A stretch of DNA of 23,857 bases from a virus: IMG/VR virus record IMGVR_UViG_3300040801_000557, positions 1 through 23,857 of that record; one strand, written 5' to 3'. Each line of letters starts with the position of its first letter. Positions within the stretch are counted from its first letter, which is position 1. Shown in pieces: positions 1 to 6,541 of the stretch. The notes under the pieces were generated by a model. It saw nothing but the letters and a program-made list of their open reading frames with translations. It did not search any database and was not told the DNA's origin. A program made the position numbers and the translations under genes.

Positions 1-915
1 AAGCTGTCCGGTCAGGTCTATGAGGGCAAGAACAGCTGGATGAAATTCATGGATGCCGATGGGCGGATCCATGGCCGGGTGCACACCAACAAGGCGGTCA
101 CCGGGCGGGCCAGTCACTCCAGCCCGAACCTCGGGCAGGTACGGTCCTCAGACAGCCTATTCGGCCCTGAGAGCCGCGAGTGCTTCGAGGCTGACGAAGG
201 GTGGGTCATGGTCGGCAGCGACCAGCAGGGCGTCGAACTGAGAGCCCTGGGGCACCATCTATTCCCCTACGACGGCGGGGCATATGCCCATGAGCTGCTG
301 CAGGGCGATGTCCATATGCTCAAAGCCCACCTGATCACCCAGCTCCCGATCGACTCCATCGCAAAGGGGATCCGAAACGGCGGCAAGTCTGCCTGGACGT
401 ACCCATGGCTCTACGGGGCCGGCGATAAGAAGCTGAAGGTTCAATACCTGGATCTGCGGAAGCAGTTCCCGGAGATGCCAAAGCTATCTGGGAAGGAAAT
501 CCGGTACCGCATGGAGCAGGGTATTACCGGTGTGGAGCCGTTGCTGGAACAGGTAAAACACTCCCATAACAGTAAAGGTTACATCATCGGTATGGATGGC
601 CGAAAGGTCTATACCAGATCCGAGCATTCAGCTCTTAACACCCTCTTGCAACATACTGGCGCTATGTTGGCCAAGGTCTGGATCATCAAGACCTATGAAC
701 TGATCGAAGCTGAAACCAACTGGGAATGGGAGAAGGACTACAAGCAACTGCTTTGGGTCCACGATGAGCTGCAATTCACCTGTCGTCCTGACATCGCGGA
801 TCAGCTTGGGGACATCCTTTGCCGTGCCTGTCTGCTGGCTGGTGAGTATTTCAACTGTGCCCTGCCCATCGAGGCTGAGTACAAAATCGGTAAGACTTGG
901 AGAGAAACACATTGA
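1..915 (+). CDS. DNA polymerase family A (T7 gp5-like), C-terminal part, 5' end outside window
   Basis: This is the polymerase domain of a T7-like replicative DNA polymerase, which adds dNTPs to the primer end at the phage replication fork. The reading frame is open from base 1, so the N-terminal part, including any 3'-5' exonuclease, lies outside the window; the ATG at 40 is internal. Visible landmarks are GRIHGRV and AVTGRASHSSPNLGQV in the primer/template region, motif A as SDQQGVELRALGH (Asp at 220-222), motif B as R-x3-K...LYGAGD (373-417), DGRKVYTRS and ALNTLLQHTGA as in T7 gp5, and motif C as WVHDELQ (His-Asp-Glu near 760-768). Motif B is one residue longer between its Lys and the YG pair than in T7 or Taq polymerase. 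The gene overlaps the next one by 4 bases. Family assignment is firm. Confidence 0.96.
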   Translation, partial: KLSGQVYEGKNSWMKFMDADGRIHGRVHTNKAVTGRASHSSPNLGQVRSSDSLFGPESRECFEADEGWVMVGSDQQGVELRALGHHLFPYDGGAYAHELLQGDVHMLKAHLITQLPIDSIAKGIRNGGKSAWTYPWLYGAGDKKLKVQYLDLRKQFPEMPKLSGKEIRYRMEQGITGVEPLLEQVKHSHNSKGYIIGMDGRKVYTRSEHSALNTLLQHTGAMLAKVWIIKTYELIEAETNWEWEKDYKQLLWVHDELQFTCRPDIADQLGDILCRACLLAGEYFNCALPIEAEYKIGKTWRETH

Positions 916-1049
916 TCACTAACCCGATCGCAATCATCGCCCTGCACATCATCGCCCTTGTCGGGGCGATCGGCATATTCGGCCCAATCCTCGGCGGCCT
1001 GATGTATGCCGGTGCAGTCTATATGCTTCACACTGGAGAACTGACATGA
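912..1049 (+). CDS. Small membrane protein, 45 aa, TTG start
   Basis: This short frame begins at a TTG that overlaps the polymerase stop codon. GGAGAG at 899-904 lies 7 bases upstream, and the frame ends inside the ATG of the next gene, so it sits exactly between two coupled genes. The product is very hydrophobic: residues 5-40 are rich in Ile, Ala, Leu and Gly and could form one or two membrane segments, with a short polar tail ending HTGELT. I do not recognise a family. Membrane location is inferred from composition only. The TTG start is inferred from the Shine-Dalgarno spacing, since no ATG occurs at the head of this frame. Confidence 0.6.
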   Translation: MITNPIAIIALHIIALVGAIGIFGPILGGLMYAGAVYMLHTGELT

Positions 1050-1225
1050 CCAATGGTGAAATCGTTCTGTTTTCGGTCCTGTGCTCTATTGGTGCGGGGT
1101 TCACCCTTCTGACTATTGACATTCTGATGTCTCGCCATGCGAACAGGAAGCGGCAGAAGGAGCAAGAGCTGTTCCGCCGGCTCTACGATCAAGCCATCTC
1201 CGATAGCTTCCGGCCCAAGCAATGA
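1046..1225 (+). CDS. Small single-pass membrane protein, 59 aa
   Basis: The ATG overlaps the stop of the preceding small gene (ATGA), and its own stop overlaps the ATG of the exonuclease gene (again ATGA), a strong sign of translational coupling. Residues 5-28 (IVLFSVLCSIGAGFTLLTID) form a clear hydrophobic segment. A basic and acidic tail follows (MSRHANRKRQKEQELFRRL), which would be cytoplasmic by the positive-inside rule and could form a short helix. No family is recognised. It forms a pair with the 45-aa membrane protein just upstream. What the pair does between a polymerase and an exonuclease gene cannot be told from sequence. Confidence 0.7.
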   Translation: MTNGEIVLFSVLCSIGAGFTLLTIDILMSRHANRKRQKEQELFRRLYDQAISDSFRPKQ

Positions 1226-1983
1226 GGGAAGTCATCAAGAACCGCAAGCTCCTCATTGACGCCGACGGCATCATCTATAAGTATGCCGCCGGTCTCGAAG
1301 AGGAGTTTGAATGGAGTGAGGACGGAGCAGGGTACATTACCCTGACCACCGATTCTCATGAGATCTTCCGCCTGGTAAAAACGGAGTGCCGTAAACTGGC
1401 AAGAGAGTACGATGCAGAGCCTGTCATCTGCATTACCGATTCGGCGAAGAACTTCCGATTCGACTTCTTCCCCGAGTACAAAGGCAATCGGGTCCACACA
1501 CGTAAACCCCTCGGCATCAAGTGGGTTCGTGATCGGTTGCAGGATATGCCCGAGACGATGTTCAGACCGAGGCTCGAAGCAGACGACATCATTGGGGTGT
1601 TATCCACCTGGAGAAAATACCTAAAGGACAACTACCCAATTGTCTGGTCCCCCGACAAGGACATGAAGACGATCCCTGGTGCTCACATCGGTAAGGATGG
1701 AACTGAGTACACCATCACTCCCGATATGGCATGGGAGTTCTTCCTAATGCAGTGCATCGCTGGCGACACCTCCGATGGTGTTCCCGGAGCCCCTGGGTTC
1801 GGTCCCAAGACGGCAATAGAGTACCTGGACGAATACGGGTACACCTGGGATACGGTCAAGATGGCGTATTCCGAATCATGGACCCCAGTATCCACGGCAC
1901 TGACCTATGCCAGAGCTGTTCGTATCCTTCACGCATCCGAATATGACTTCAAACGACAAGAGGCAATCCTATGGACTCCCTGA
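1222..1983 (+). CDS. 5'-3' exonuclease (T7 gp6-like, flap endonuclease family)
   Basis: The 253-aa product is a metal-dependent 5'-3' exonuclease/flap endonuclease. In T7 the relative, gp6, degrades host DNA and removes RNA primers. The expected acidic residues are present in order: DAD near 13-15, TDS at 72-74, EADD at 119-122, SPDKD at 143-147 and GDTSDG at 181-186. A helix-hairpin-helix-like stretch follows (GVPGAPGFGPKTA, 186-198). YKGNR at 86-90 corresponds to the YKANR of T7 gp6, and the C-terminal YDFKRQEAILWTP matches gp6's NEYNFIDKEIYLWRP in kind. There is no strong Shine-Dalgarno; the ATGA overlap suggests coupled translation. It is shorter than T7 gp6 (about 300 aa). The next gene starts inside its 3' end. 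Confidence 0.93.
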   Translation: MREVIKNRKLLIDADGIIYKYAAGLEEEFEWSEDGAGYITLTTDSHEIFRLVKTECRKLAREYDAEPVICITDSAKNFRFDFFPEYKGNRVHTRKPLGIKWVRDRLQDMPETMFRPRLEADDIIGVLSTWRKYLKDNYPIVWSPDKDMKTIPGAHIGKDGTEYTITPDMAWEFFLMQCIAGDTSDGVPGAPGFGPKTAIEYLDEYGYTWDTVKMAYSESWTPVSTALTYARAVRILHASEYDFKRQEAILWTP

Positions 1984-2453
1984 CCGCACCAAACATGCTC
2001 ACCATGGCCCGCAACATCCTCAAGGAACGAGGGGAGCAGCGGGACTCCGAAGAGGGCGAGCGTTCCATGGCGAAGGCTGTGACGATCTTCAACGCCGCGA
2101 GTGCACACAACCTCAGTGAGGTGGATGGCTGGTTGTTCCAGCAGTGCCTCAAATTGGCCCGCGAGAGCCAGGGTGTCTTCCACCTGGATGATTACATCGA
2201 CGGCATTGGCTATGCAGCTTTGAAGGCCGAGGCAGCCCTGAAGGCCGAGAAGTACCGCATGGAATCCGAGGAGGTCCCGGAGCAGTACAATCCCATGCGA
2301 AACGGCTATGGGATTGTCCCCCCGCCGCCCCCGCCGCCTTGCCCACCACCACCACCGACCCCTTGGGTCTGGCCCAATAAACGCCCCGACGCCGACTTGA
2401 CCCATAAACAGGTCATGAACGAACTCTGTGCATATGTGAAAGGTACCAACTAA
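1971..2453 (+). CDS. DUF6378-like phage protein with a polyproline tract
   Basis: The 160-aa product has the layout of the phage DUF6378 family: ILKERGEQRD at 16-25, an Asp/Trp-containing helix (SEVDGWLFQQCLKLAR, 49-64) and LDDYIDGIGYAALKAE at 72-87. That family is widespread in phages and its biochemical role is not known to me. After this domain comes a polyproline run interrupted by one Cys (residues 117-129, bases about 2319-2357), then a Lys/Asp-rich C-terminal stretch. The proline run would cause ribosome stalling without EF-P and probably acts as a rigid linker. The start overlaps the exonuclease stop by 13 bases, and the stop shares one base with the reductase ATG (TAATG). Family call is from memory of the pattern. 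Confidence 0.75.
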   Translation: MDSLTAPNMLTMARNILKERGEQRDSEEGERSMAKAVTIFNAASAHNLSEVDGWLFQQCLKLARESQGVFHLDDYIDGIGYAALKAEAALKAEKYRMESEEVPEQYNPMRNGYGIVPPPPPPPCPPPPPTPWVWPNKRPDADLTHKQVMNELCAYVKGTN

Positions 2454-4153
2454 TGGCTCAATACGGACCCAAGACCCGATTCGCGCAAGAACTCCACAAG
2501 GAAAAGTACCGCCAGGCGGGCGAGGAGTTCCGGGACTACGCCAACCGGGTGGCCAACGCCCTGTCGGATAACCCCGAGCACTTCCAGGCTATGAAGGGCA
2601 TCCTCCGAGACCAACGCTTCCTGCCCGGTGGCCGGATTCAATCCTCGGTCGGCTCGATGCGCCGCACGACGGCAATCAACTGCTTCGTCTCGCAGCATGT
2701 AGACGACAACATGGATTCGATCATGGAAGGTGCTACCAAGGCTGCGCAGACCATGCGGCTCGGCGGCGGTATCGGGTATGACTTCTCGGACCTTCGGCCC
2801 TTTGGGGATCGCATCAAGTCACTTGATTCCAAGGCAAGTGGCCCTGTGAGTTTTATGGGTATTTTCGATGCGGTCTGCCAAACCATTGCGTCTGCCGGCC
2901 ATCGCCGGGGGGCACAGATGGGGGTGCTTCGTATCGACCACCCGGACATCCTCCGCTTCATTCATGCCAAGCGGAACAGTGACGCCCTTCAGGGATTCAA
3001 CATCTCCGTTGGAGTGACCGACGAATTCATGCGGTCACTGAAGAACGGCTTCATGTTCCCATTGCAGTTCGATGGTAGGGTGTATGAGTTGGTCGACCCC
3101 CGGTACCTTTGGGACGAGATCATGCGCAGCACCTGGGATTGGGCAGAACCTGGTGTATTGTTTATTGACACCATCAACCGCATGAACAATCTTCTCTATT
3201 GCGAGGAGATTAGTGCGACCAATCCGTGCGGCGAACAGCCACTTCCCCCCAACGGTGCATGTCTGTTGGGATCATTCAACCTTACCAAGTACGTCAAGGA
3301 TGCAGTCGACGGGCGCTACTTCGACTGGGATCAGTTCGATGAAGACATCCCCAACGTAGTTCGGGCCATGGACAACGTGATCGAGGAGACCCTCTATCCA
3401 CTTGAGGCCCAGCGCCAGGAAGAACTCGACAAGCGGCGGATGGGGCTCGGGATCACCGGGCTGGCGAATGCGCTTGAGGCCCTTGGCCTTCCTTACGGTA
3501 GCCGTCAATTCCTGGTGGTCGCAGAGGAAATACTCGAGTTCCTACGTGATGGGGCCTATCGGGCATCCGCACTGCTGGCCTGCGAGAAAGGAGCATTCCC
3601 GAAGTACGACTCCCGGTACCTCGAAAGCCAGTTCATTCTTGGGCTTCCAGTGGACATCCAGGATCTAATAGCGCAGCACGGCATCCGCAATAGCCACCTG
3701 CTCAGCATTGCGCCCACCGGGACCATCAGCTTGACCGCGGACAACGTGTCCAGTGGGATCGAGCCGGTATTCGCCCTGACGGCCGAGCGCACCGTGCAGA
3801 CCATGGATGGCCCGAAGAAGGAGGTCCTGAAGGACTACGCCTATGAGGTCTTCGGTGTCAAGGGGCGGACTGCCAACGAGGTGAGTGTCCAAGAGCACCT
3901 GGACGTGCTGCTGCTGGCCTCGAAGTACGTGGACTCAGCGGTGAGCAAAACCTGCAACGTCGGGGATCACGTCACCTTCAATGAGTTCAAGGACATCTAC
4001 CTCAAGGCATGGGAGGGTGGGGCCAAGGGTATCACCACCTTCCGGGCAGCCGGCAAGCGGTTCGGTATCCTCAACGTAGTGAATGAAGGCGATGAATCGC
4101 GGGCCGAGGCTTGCTATATCGATCCCACTACCGGGACTAAAACCTGCGAATAG
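2453..4153 (+). CDS. nrdJ: Ribonucleotide reductase large chain, probably class II (adenosylcobalamin-dependent)
   Basis: This 566-aa enzyme reduces ribonucleotides to deoxyribonucleotides. FLPGGR at 56-61, NCF with Cys77, NPCGE at 257-261 (Asn257, radical Cys259, Glu261), GACLLGSFNL with Cys270, and APTGTISL at 420-427 match the ten-stranded barrel; Cys77 and Cys270 would be the redox pair. Class II is inferred because there is no small-subunit (nrdB) gene, glycyl-radical domain or activase in view, and the C-terminus lacks the paired tyrosines of class I. The N-terminal ATP cone is absent, which is usual for short phage enzymes. The C-terminal pair Cys554 and Cys565 could be the shuttle thiols, but ten residues separate them instead of the usual two to four. 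The start shares one base with the preceding stop. Confidence 0.9.
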   Translation: MAQYGPKTRFAQELHKEKYRQAGEEFRDYANRVANALSDNPEHFQAMKGILRDQRFLPGGRIQSSVGSMRRTTAINCFVSQHVDDNMDSIMEGATKAAQTMRLGGGIGYDFSDLRPFGDRIKSLDSKASGPVSFMGIFDAVCQTIASAGHRRGAQMGVLRIDHPDILRFIHAKRNSDALQGFNISVGVTDEFMRSLKNGFMFPLQFDGRVYELVDPRYLWDEIMRSTWDWAEPGVLFIDTINRMNNLLYCEEISATNPCGEQPLPPNGACLLGSFNLTKYVKDAVDGRYFDWDQFDEDIPNVVRAMDNVIEETLYPLEAQRQEELDKRRMGLGITGLANALEALGLPYGSRQFLVVAEEILEFLRDGAYRASALLACEKGAFPKYDSRYLESQFILGLPVDIQDLIAQHGIRNSHLLSIAPTGTISLTADNVSSGIEPVFALTAERTVQTMDGPKKEVLKDYAYEVFGVKGRTANEVSVQEHLDVLLLASKYVDSAVSKTCNVGDHVTFNEFKDIYLKAWEGGAKGITTFRAAGKRFGILNVVNEGDESRAEACYIDPTTGTKTCE

Positions 4154-4159
4154 GAGAAC

Positions 4160-4258
4160 ATGATGATAGGTCCAGAGTGGCCATTGGCAGCAATTTGTAT
4201 TGGGTGTCCAACCATCTGGGCCTATCTCAAGCTCATCCGACATAGGGGTGATAAGTGA
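4160..4258 (+). CDS. Very small hydrophobic protein, 31-32 aa
   Basis: The frame lies directly after the reductase stop. TAGGAG at 4151-4156 precedes two consecutive ATGs (4160 and 4163); the second has the better 6-base spacing. The product has a hydrophobic centre (WPLAAICIGCPTIWAYLKLI) and a basic end (RHRGDK), the shape of a minimal single-pass membrane protein. Its stop overlaps the GTG of the next gene. No family is recognised. Support is the ribosome-binding site, the tight fit between neighbours and the membrane-like composition. Confidence 0.5.
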   Translation: MMIGPEWPLAAICIGCPTIWAYLKLIRHRGDK

Positions 4259-4494
4259 GAACCATACAGGATCAGAGAGTGCGTATCAGACTTGGCTGGG
4301 CCATTTTCAACACCATCACAGGGGCTCCTGTACGAACAGGCCCCAGAGGGCATCGAATGCCGAAGATCTACTCATCAGTGAAGCGGGCACTGCTTTATTG
4401 CAAATCCCCGGAACACATCGTCGTGCCCGTCGTAATCGACGTGCCAGATAGCTTGGGAGAAACGAATGAGCTACATCATTCTGGAAAACCGTGA
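4255..4494 (+). CDS. Hypothetical protein, 79 aa, GTG start
   Basis: The GTG start overlaps the stop of the tiny upstream gene by 4 bases (GTGA), with AGGGG at about 4244-4248 as a possible ribosome-binding site. The sequence is polar with a basic N-terminal half (VRIRLGW, TGPRGHRMPKIYSSVKRAL) and a short beta-like stretch (HIVVPVVIDV). I do not recognise a family. Its 3' end overlaps the next gene by 29 bases in another frame. Either the overlap is genuine, as is common in phages, or the C-terminal residues are unimportant. Confidence is moderate because it rests on context only. Confidence 0.55.
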   Translation: MRTIQDQRVRIRLGWAIFNTITGAPVRTGPRGHRMPKIYSSVKRALLYCKSPEHIVVPVVIDVPDSLGETNELHHSGKP

Positions 4495-4666
4495 TTCCAA
4501 GGAATGGAAGGAAGGCTACGAGAACGGCAAGAGCGGTGGGGATTGGTTGTCGGATTGCCCATACCCCCTTAGAACCCCCGAAATGAACCAGTGGGACTAC
4601 GGCTGGTCGGCGGGGCATGAGGAATGGCGGCGGGCCAACCCCGCATGGCTGGAGAAGACACTATGA
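4466..4666 (+). CDS. Ribosome modulation factor (RMF)-like protein, 66 aa
   Basis: The pattern EGYENGKSG...DCPYPL...QWDYGWSAGHEEW (residues about 15-55) matches the small RMF family, in which E. coli RMF reads RGYQAGIAGRS...MCPYQT...QWLGGWREAM. The shared features are the GY-x2-G-x2-G turn, the Cys-Pro-Tyr triplet and the W-x2-GW-x2-G helix. In bacteria RMF binds 30S subunits and promotes inactive 100S ribosome dimers. Whether this phage copy touches ribosomes is inference. GGGAGA at 4455-4460 lies 5 bases before the ATG. The stop overlaps the next ATG by 4 bases. The match is by eye, so the family is likely but not certain. Confidence 0.68.
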   Translation: MSYIILENRDSKEWKEGYENGKSGGDWLSDCPYPLRTPEMNQWDYGWSAGHEEWRRANPAWLEKTL

Positions 4667-4848
4667 CGAACAGAGACCCGAACACCCGCATCGGTCGTAT
4701 TGCTGTCTTCAAGCTCAATACCGGGAGGGTGATTACCGGCCTAGCCACTTCATCGCTCTTCGCGTACACCGAGAAGCTCCCCGACTTCTCCCATTGGGGG
4801 ACCGAGGAATTCATCATCGACATGACACCCCCCAAAGAGGCAGCGTAA
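4663..4848 (+). CDS. Hypothetical protein, 61 aa
   Basis: I chose the ATG at 4663 because it overlaps the preceding stop (ATGA) and has GGAG 8 bases upstream; a longer in-frame start at 4624 lacks such a site. The sequence (RIGRIAVFKLNTGRVITGLATSS..., then EEFIIDMTPP) looks like a small beta-rich fold, perhaps an SH3-like barrel, but no family is recognised. The stop codon shares a base with the next ATG (TAATG). It belongs to the chain of small coupled genes between reductase and thymidylate synthase. Confidence 0.6.
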   Translation: MTNRDPNTRIGRIAVFKLNTGRVITGLATSSLFAYTEKLPDFSHWGTEEFIIDMTPPKEAA

Positions 4849-5048
4849 TGATCAGAGCTAAACCGGAGACCATCCCCTTCAAGATCGGGGACATCGTCGC
4901 CCTCACCCAAGAGCTGGGTTTCCTGTACGAAGTGAAGGATGTCTTTAAGCAGGCATTCGGCATCCTCCTGGTCCTAGAAGGTCAGGATGGGAAAGAGGTG
5001 TGGGACTGGTCAACCTATTACGTCAAGGTAGGAGAGAAAGATGGGTGA
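4848..5048 (+). CDS. Hypothetical protein, 66 aa
   Basis: The ATG at 4848 overlaps the previous stop by one base and has AAGAGG at 4835-4840, 7 bases upstream. The open frame extends further upstream but without support. The product (IPFKIGDIVALTQELGFLYEVKDVF...GILLVLEGQDG, then WDWSTYYVKV) looks like a small beta-barrel, of the kind seen in KOW- or SH3-like domains, with a FKIGDIVAL opening typical of such folds. This is a guess from hydrophobic spacing. The 3' end overlaps the next gene by 8 bases. Confidence 0.6.
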   Translation: MIRAKPETIPFKIGDIVALTQELGFLYEVKDVFKQAFGILLVLEGQDGKEVWDWSTYYVKVGEKDG

Positions 5049-5355
5049 AGAATCCCTGGAAGACCTTGAGGGGTACCGTCTGCATTTTGTACGCGCTCGG
5101 GACTCACTCAATAACAAGATCACCGAGATCGAACAGCGCATGGGCGCTATGGCTACCGGGATCTCCATCGGTGACACCATCAGTTATGACTTCGGCAGCC
5201 CCCCACGTCGGCGTCGGGGTAAGGTCGTAGGCTTCGAGCGACACGCCTTCAAGCAGTGGGCACTTCACATCACCAGCATCCGAAAGGATAAGTCTGATGG
5301 GGCTCAATTGACCATTTACCCGTATGCAAACTATCGCAAGGAGACAACAGAATGA
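5041..5355 (+). CDS. Hypothetical protein, 104 aa, helix plus beta-barrel-like half
   Basis: GGAGAG lies just ahead of the ATG at 5041 (inside the previous gene). The N-terminal 35 residues are a likely helix (HFVRARDSLNNKITEIEQRM), followed by a beta-rich part with a basic loop (GDTISYDFGSPPRRRRGKVV) that resembles the small barrels encoded by its two upstream neighbours. The RRRR loop might bind nucleic acid, which is inference. The stop overlaps the next ATG by 4 bases. Family unknown. Confidence 0.6.
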   Translation: MGEESLEDLEGYRLHFVRARDSLNNKITEIEQRMGAMATGISIGDTISYDFGSPPRRRRGKVVGFERHAFKQWALHITSIRKDKSDGAQLTIYPYANYRKETTE

Positions 5356-5579
5356 AACTTCCTGATTTCGGCGAGCTTCCCAAGTGGGCCAACTACGTTG
5401 CCATGGATGCCAATGGGGATTGGTGGTGCTACGAGGTAGAGCCCAAAGCTAAGGACGGAATGTGGAGCAGTCAGCATGGTTGGTGTTTGGAATGGGTTCG
5501 CCATGGGGAGGGCTGGGTTGACTCCCTTCACCGCGTTGCCCGTGAAACCCAATTCATCCAGGTAATGGTGGAGGAATGA
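5352..5579 (+). CDS. Hypothetical small Trp-rich protein, 75 aa
   Basis: The start overlaps the previous stop (ATGA), with AAGGAG at about 5338-5343. The sequence is rich in Trp (LPKWANYVAMDANGDWWCYE, HGWCLEWVRHGEGWVDS) and reads as a compact beta-sheet protein. Proteins with the opening LPxWAxYVAxDxxGxWWxYE recur in phage early regions, to my recollection without known function. The stop overlaps the ThyX ATG by 4 bases, so both are probably translated together. Confidence 0.65.
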   Translation: MKLPDFGELPKWANYVAMDANGDWWCYEVEPKAKDGMWSSQHGWCLEWVRHGEGWVDSLHRVARETQFIQVMVEE

Positions 5580-6259
5580 GCAAATTCATAACTGCTAAGC
5601 TTATCCCCCAGCTGTCCATCGGTTCCGACTTGGAGATTGCCAATGCTGCGCGTCGTTCCTTCGATACCGAGCATGAAGTATGGCAAGTCGCCGATGCAAG
5701 GCTCGTCGCTTTTCTGGTCCGGGAAGGCCATTGGCTGCCATTCCGCCATCCTCAACTGTCTTTCGACTGTGCCGTTCCCGTATTCGTCGCAAGACAGCTT
5801 GGAAAGCATCAAGTCGGGATGTCGTGGTCGGAGGTAAGCCGCCGGTACAAGACCGAGGGCATCGAGTTCTGGGAGCCAGAGGAGTGGCGTGGGCGTCCCC
5901 CGGAGAACATCAAACAGGGCACTGGTGAGCCTCTGTCAATGGGGGCGCAGGCCGACGCATCGCGCATCATCCAACGGGTCCATACCTTCACCTTCTGGGC
6001 ATACAAGCGGCTGCTGGACCTCGGGGTAGCGCCCGAGCAGGCCCGCTCCGTCCTCCCGCAATCCATGATCGTCAAGTACACCTGGACCGGCTCATTGCTG
6101 GCATGGCTGCATCTGATCAAGGAACGCAATCATCCCAATGCCCAGCAGGAGACCACCCAGTTCGCGGAACTGATCATGGAAGAGGTAGCGGAGAGGTTCC
6201 CGGTCACCTGGGCAGCCATCGTCAACAAGATCCCACAGGACTTGCCACATGCAGCCTAA
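5576..6259 (+). CDS. thyX: Flavin-dependent thymidylate synthase (ThyX family, divergent motif)
   Basis: ThyX makes dTMP from dUMP with FAD and NADPH and methylene-tetrahydrofolate. The 227-aa product fits the family in length and order: GHWLPFRHPQLSF (51-63) is the H-x2-PF-x-H helix, and residues 73-91 carry the signature region RQLGKHQVG...SEVSRRY. ARSVLPQSM (156-164) and TWTGSLLAWLHLIKERNHPNAQQE (169-192; quoted as start TWTGSL and end NAQQE) cover the substrate-binding C-terminal part. The signature differs from the canonical RHR-x7-S: here KHQ replaces RHR and eight residues precede the Ser. Similar variants are known in some phage ThyX proteins. It sits with reductase and MazG in a dNTP-supply block and overlaps its neighbours by 4 and 11 bases. 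Confidence 0.88.
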   Translation: MSKFITAKLIPQLSIGSDLEIANAARRSFDTEHEVWQVADARLVAFLVREGHWLPFRHPQLSFDCAVPVFVARQLGKHQVGMSWSEVSRRYKTEGIEFWEPEEWRGRPPENIKQGTGEPLSMGAQADASRIIQRVHTFTFWAYKRLLDLGVAPEQARSVLPQSMIVKYTWTGSLLAWLHLIKERNHPNAQQETTQFAELIMEEVAERFPVTWAAIVNKIPQDLPHAA

Positions 6260-6539
6260 GGACACCGTTCAGACCATCAACTTCAAGGGATACACCAACT
6301 CCAAGTGTGAGTTCTTCCCCTGCCACAAGGGGGTGAAGCCTGAAGAGTTCAATTGCCTCTTCTGCTATTGCCCCCTGGTCTTCCTTGAATGCCCCGGTCC
6401 CTATGAAGTCTTCACCGACGCCAATGGGATCAAACGGAAGGACTGCACCAACTGTACCTTGCCACACAAGGGTATCGTGAAGTCGTGGAACTTCATCCAA
6501 CATCAACTCAAGAACCCCGTCCCATGGGGTGGAGAATAG
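6249..6539 (+). CDS. Cys-rich small domain protein (PF04071/COG2158-like), probable metal binding
   Basis: The 96-aa product has eight cysteines in the spacing of the 'cysteine-rich small domain': CEFFPCH at 20-26, FNCLFCYCPL at 34-43, CPG at 48-50 and KDCTNCTLPH at 64-73. These Cys and His residues almost certainly bind one or more metal ions or a cluster. In bacteria and archaea the domain is often found near, or fused to, cobalamin-synthesis proteins; that is recollection, and its biochemical role is not established. Here it follows ThyX, with an 11-base overlap, in a phage that also encodes a B12-type reductase. The surrounding part (SWNFIQHQL, 79-87) also fits the family's C-terminal pattern. 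Confidence 0.82.
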   Translation: MQPKDTVQTINFKGYTNSKCEFFPCHKGVKPEEFNCLFCYCPLVFLECPGPYEVFTDANGIKRKDCTNCTLPHKGIVKSWNFIQHQLKNPVPWGGE

Positions 6540-6541
6540 TT

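Noticed and set aside
4617-4847. Upstream extension of the 66-aa gene to 4617
   Set aside because: It would overlap the preceding 61-aa gene entirely; ATG 4848 has AAGAGG at proper spacing and a one-base overlap with the previous stop.
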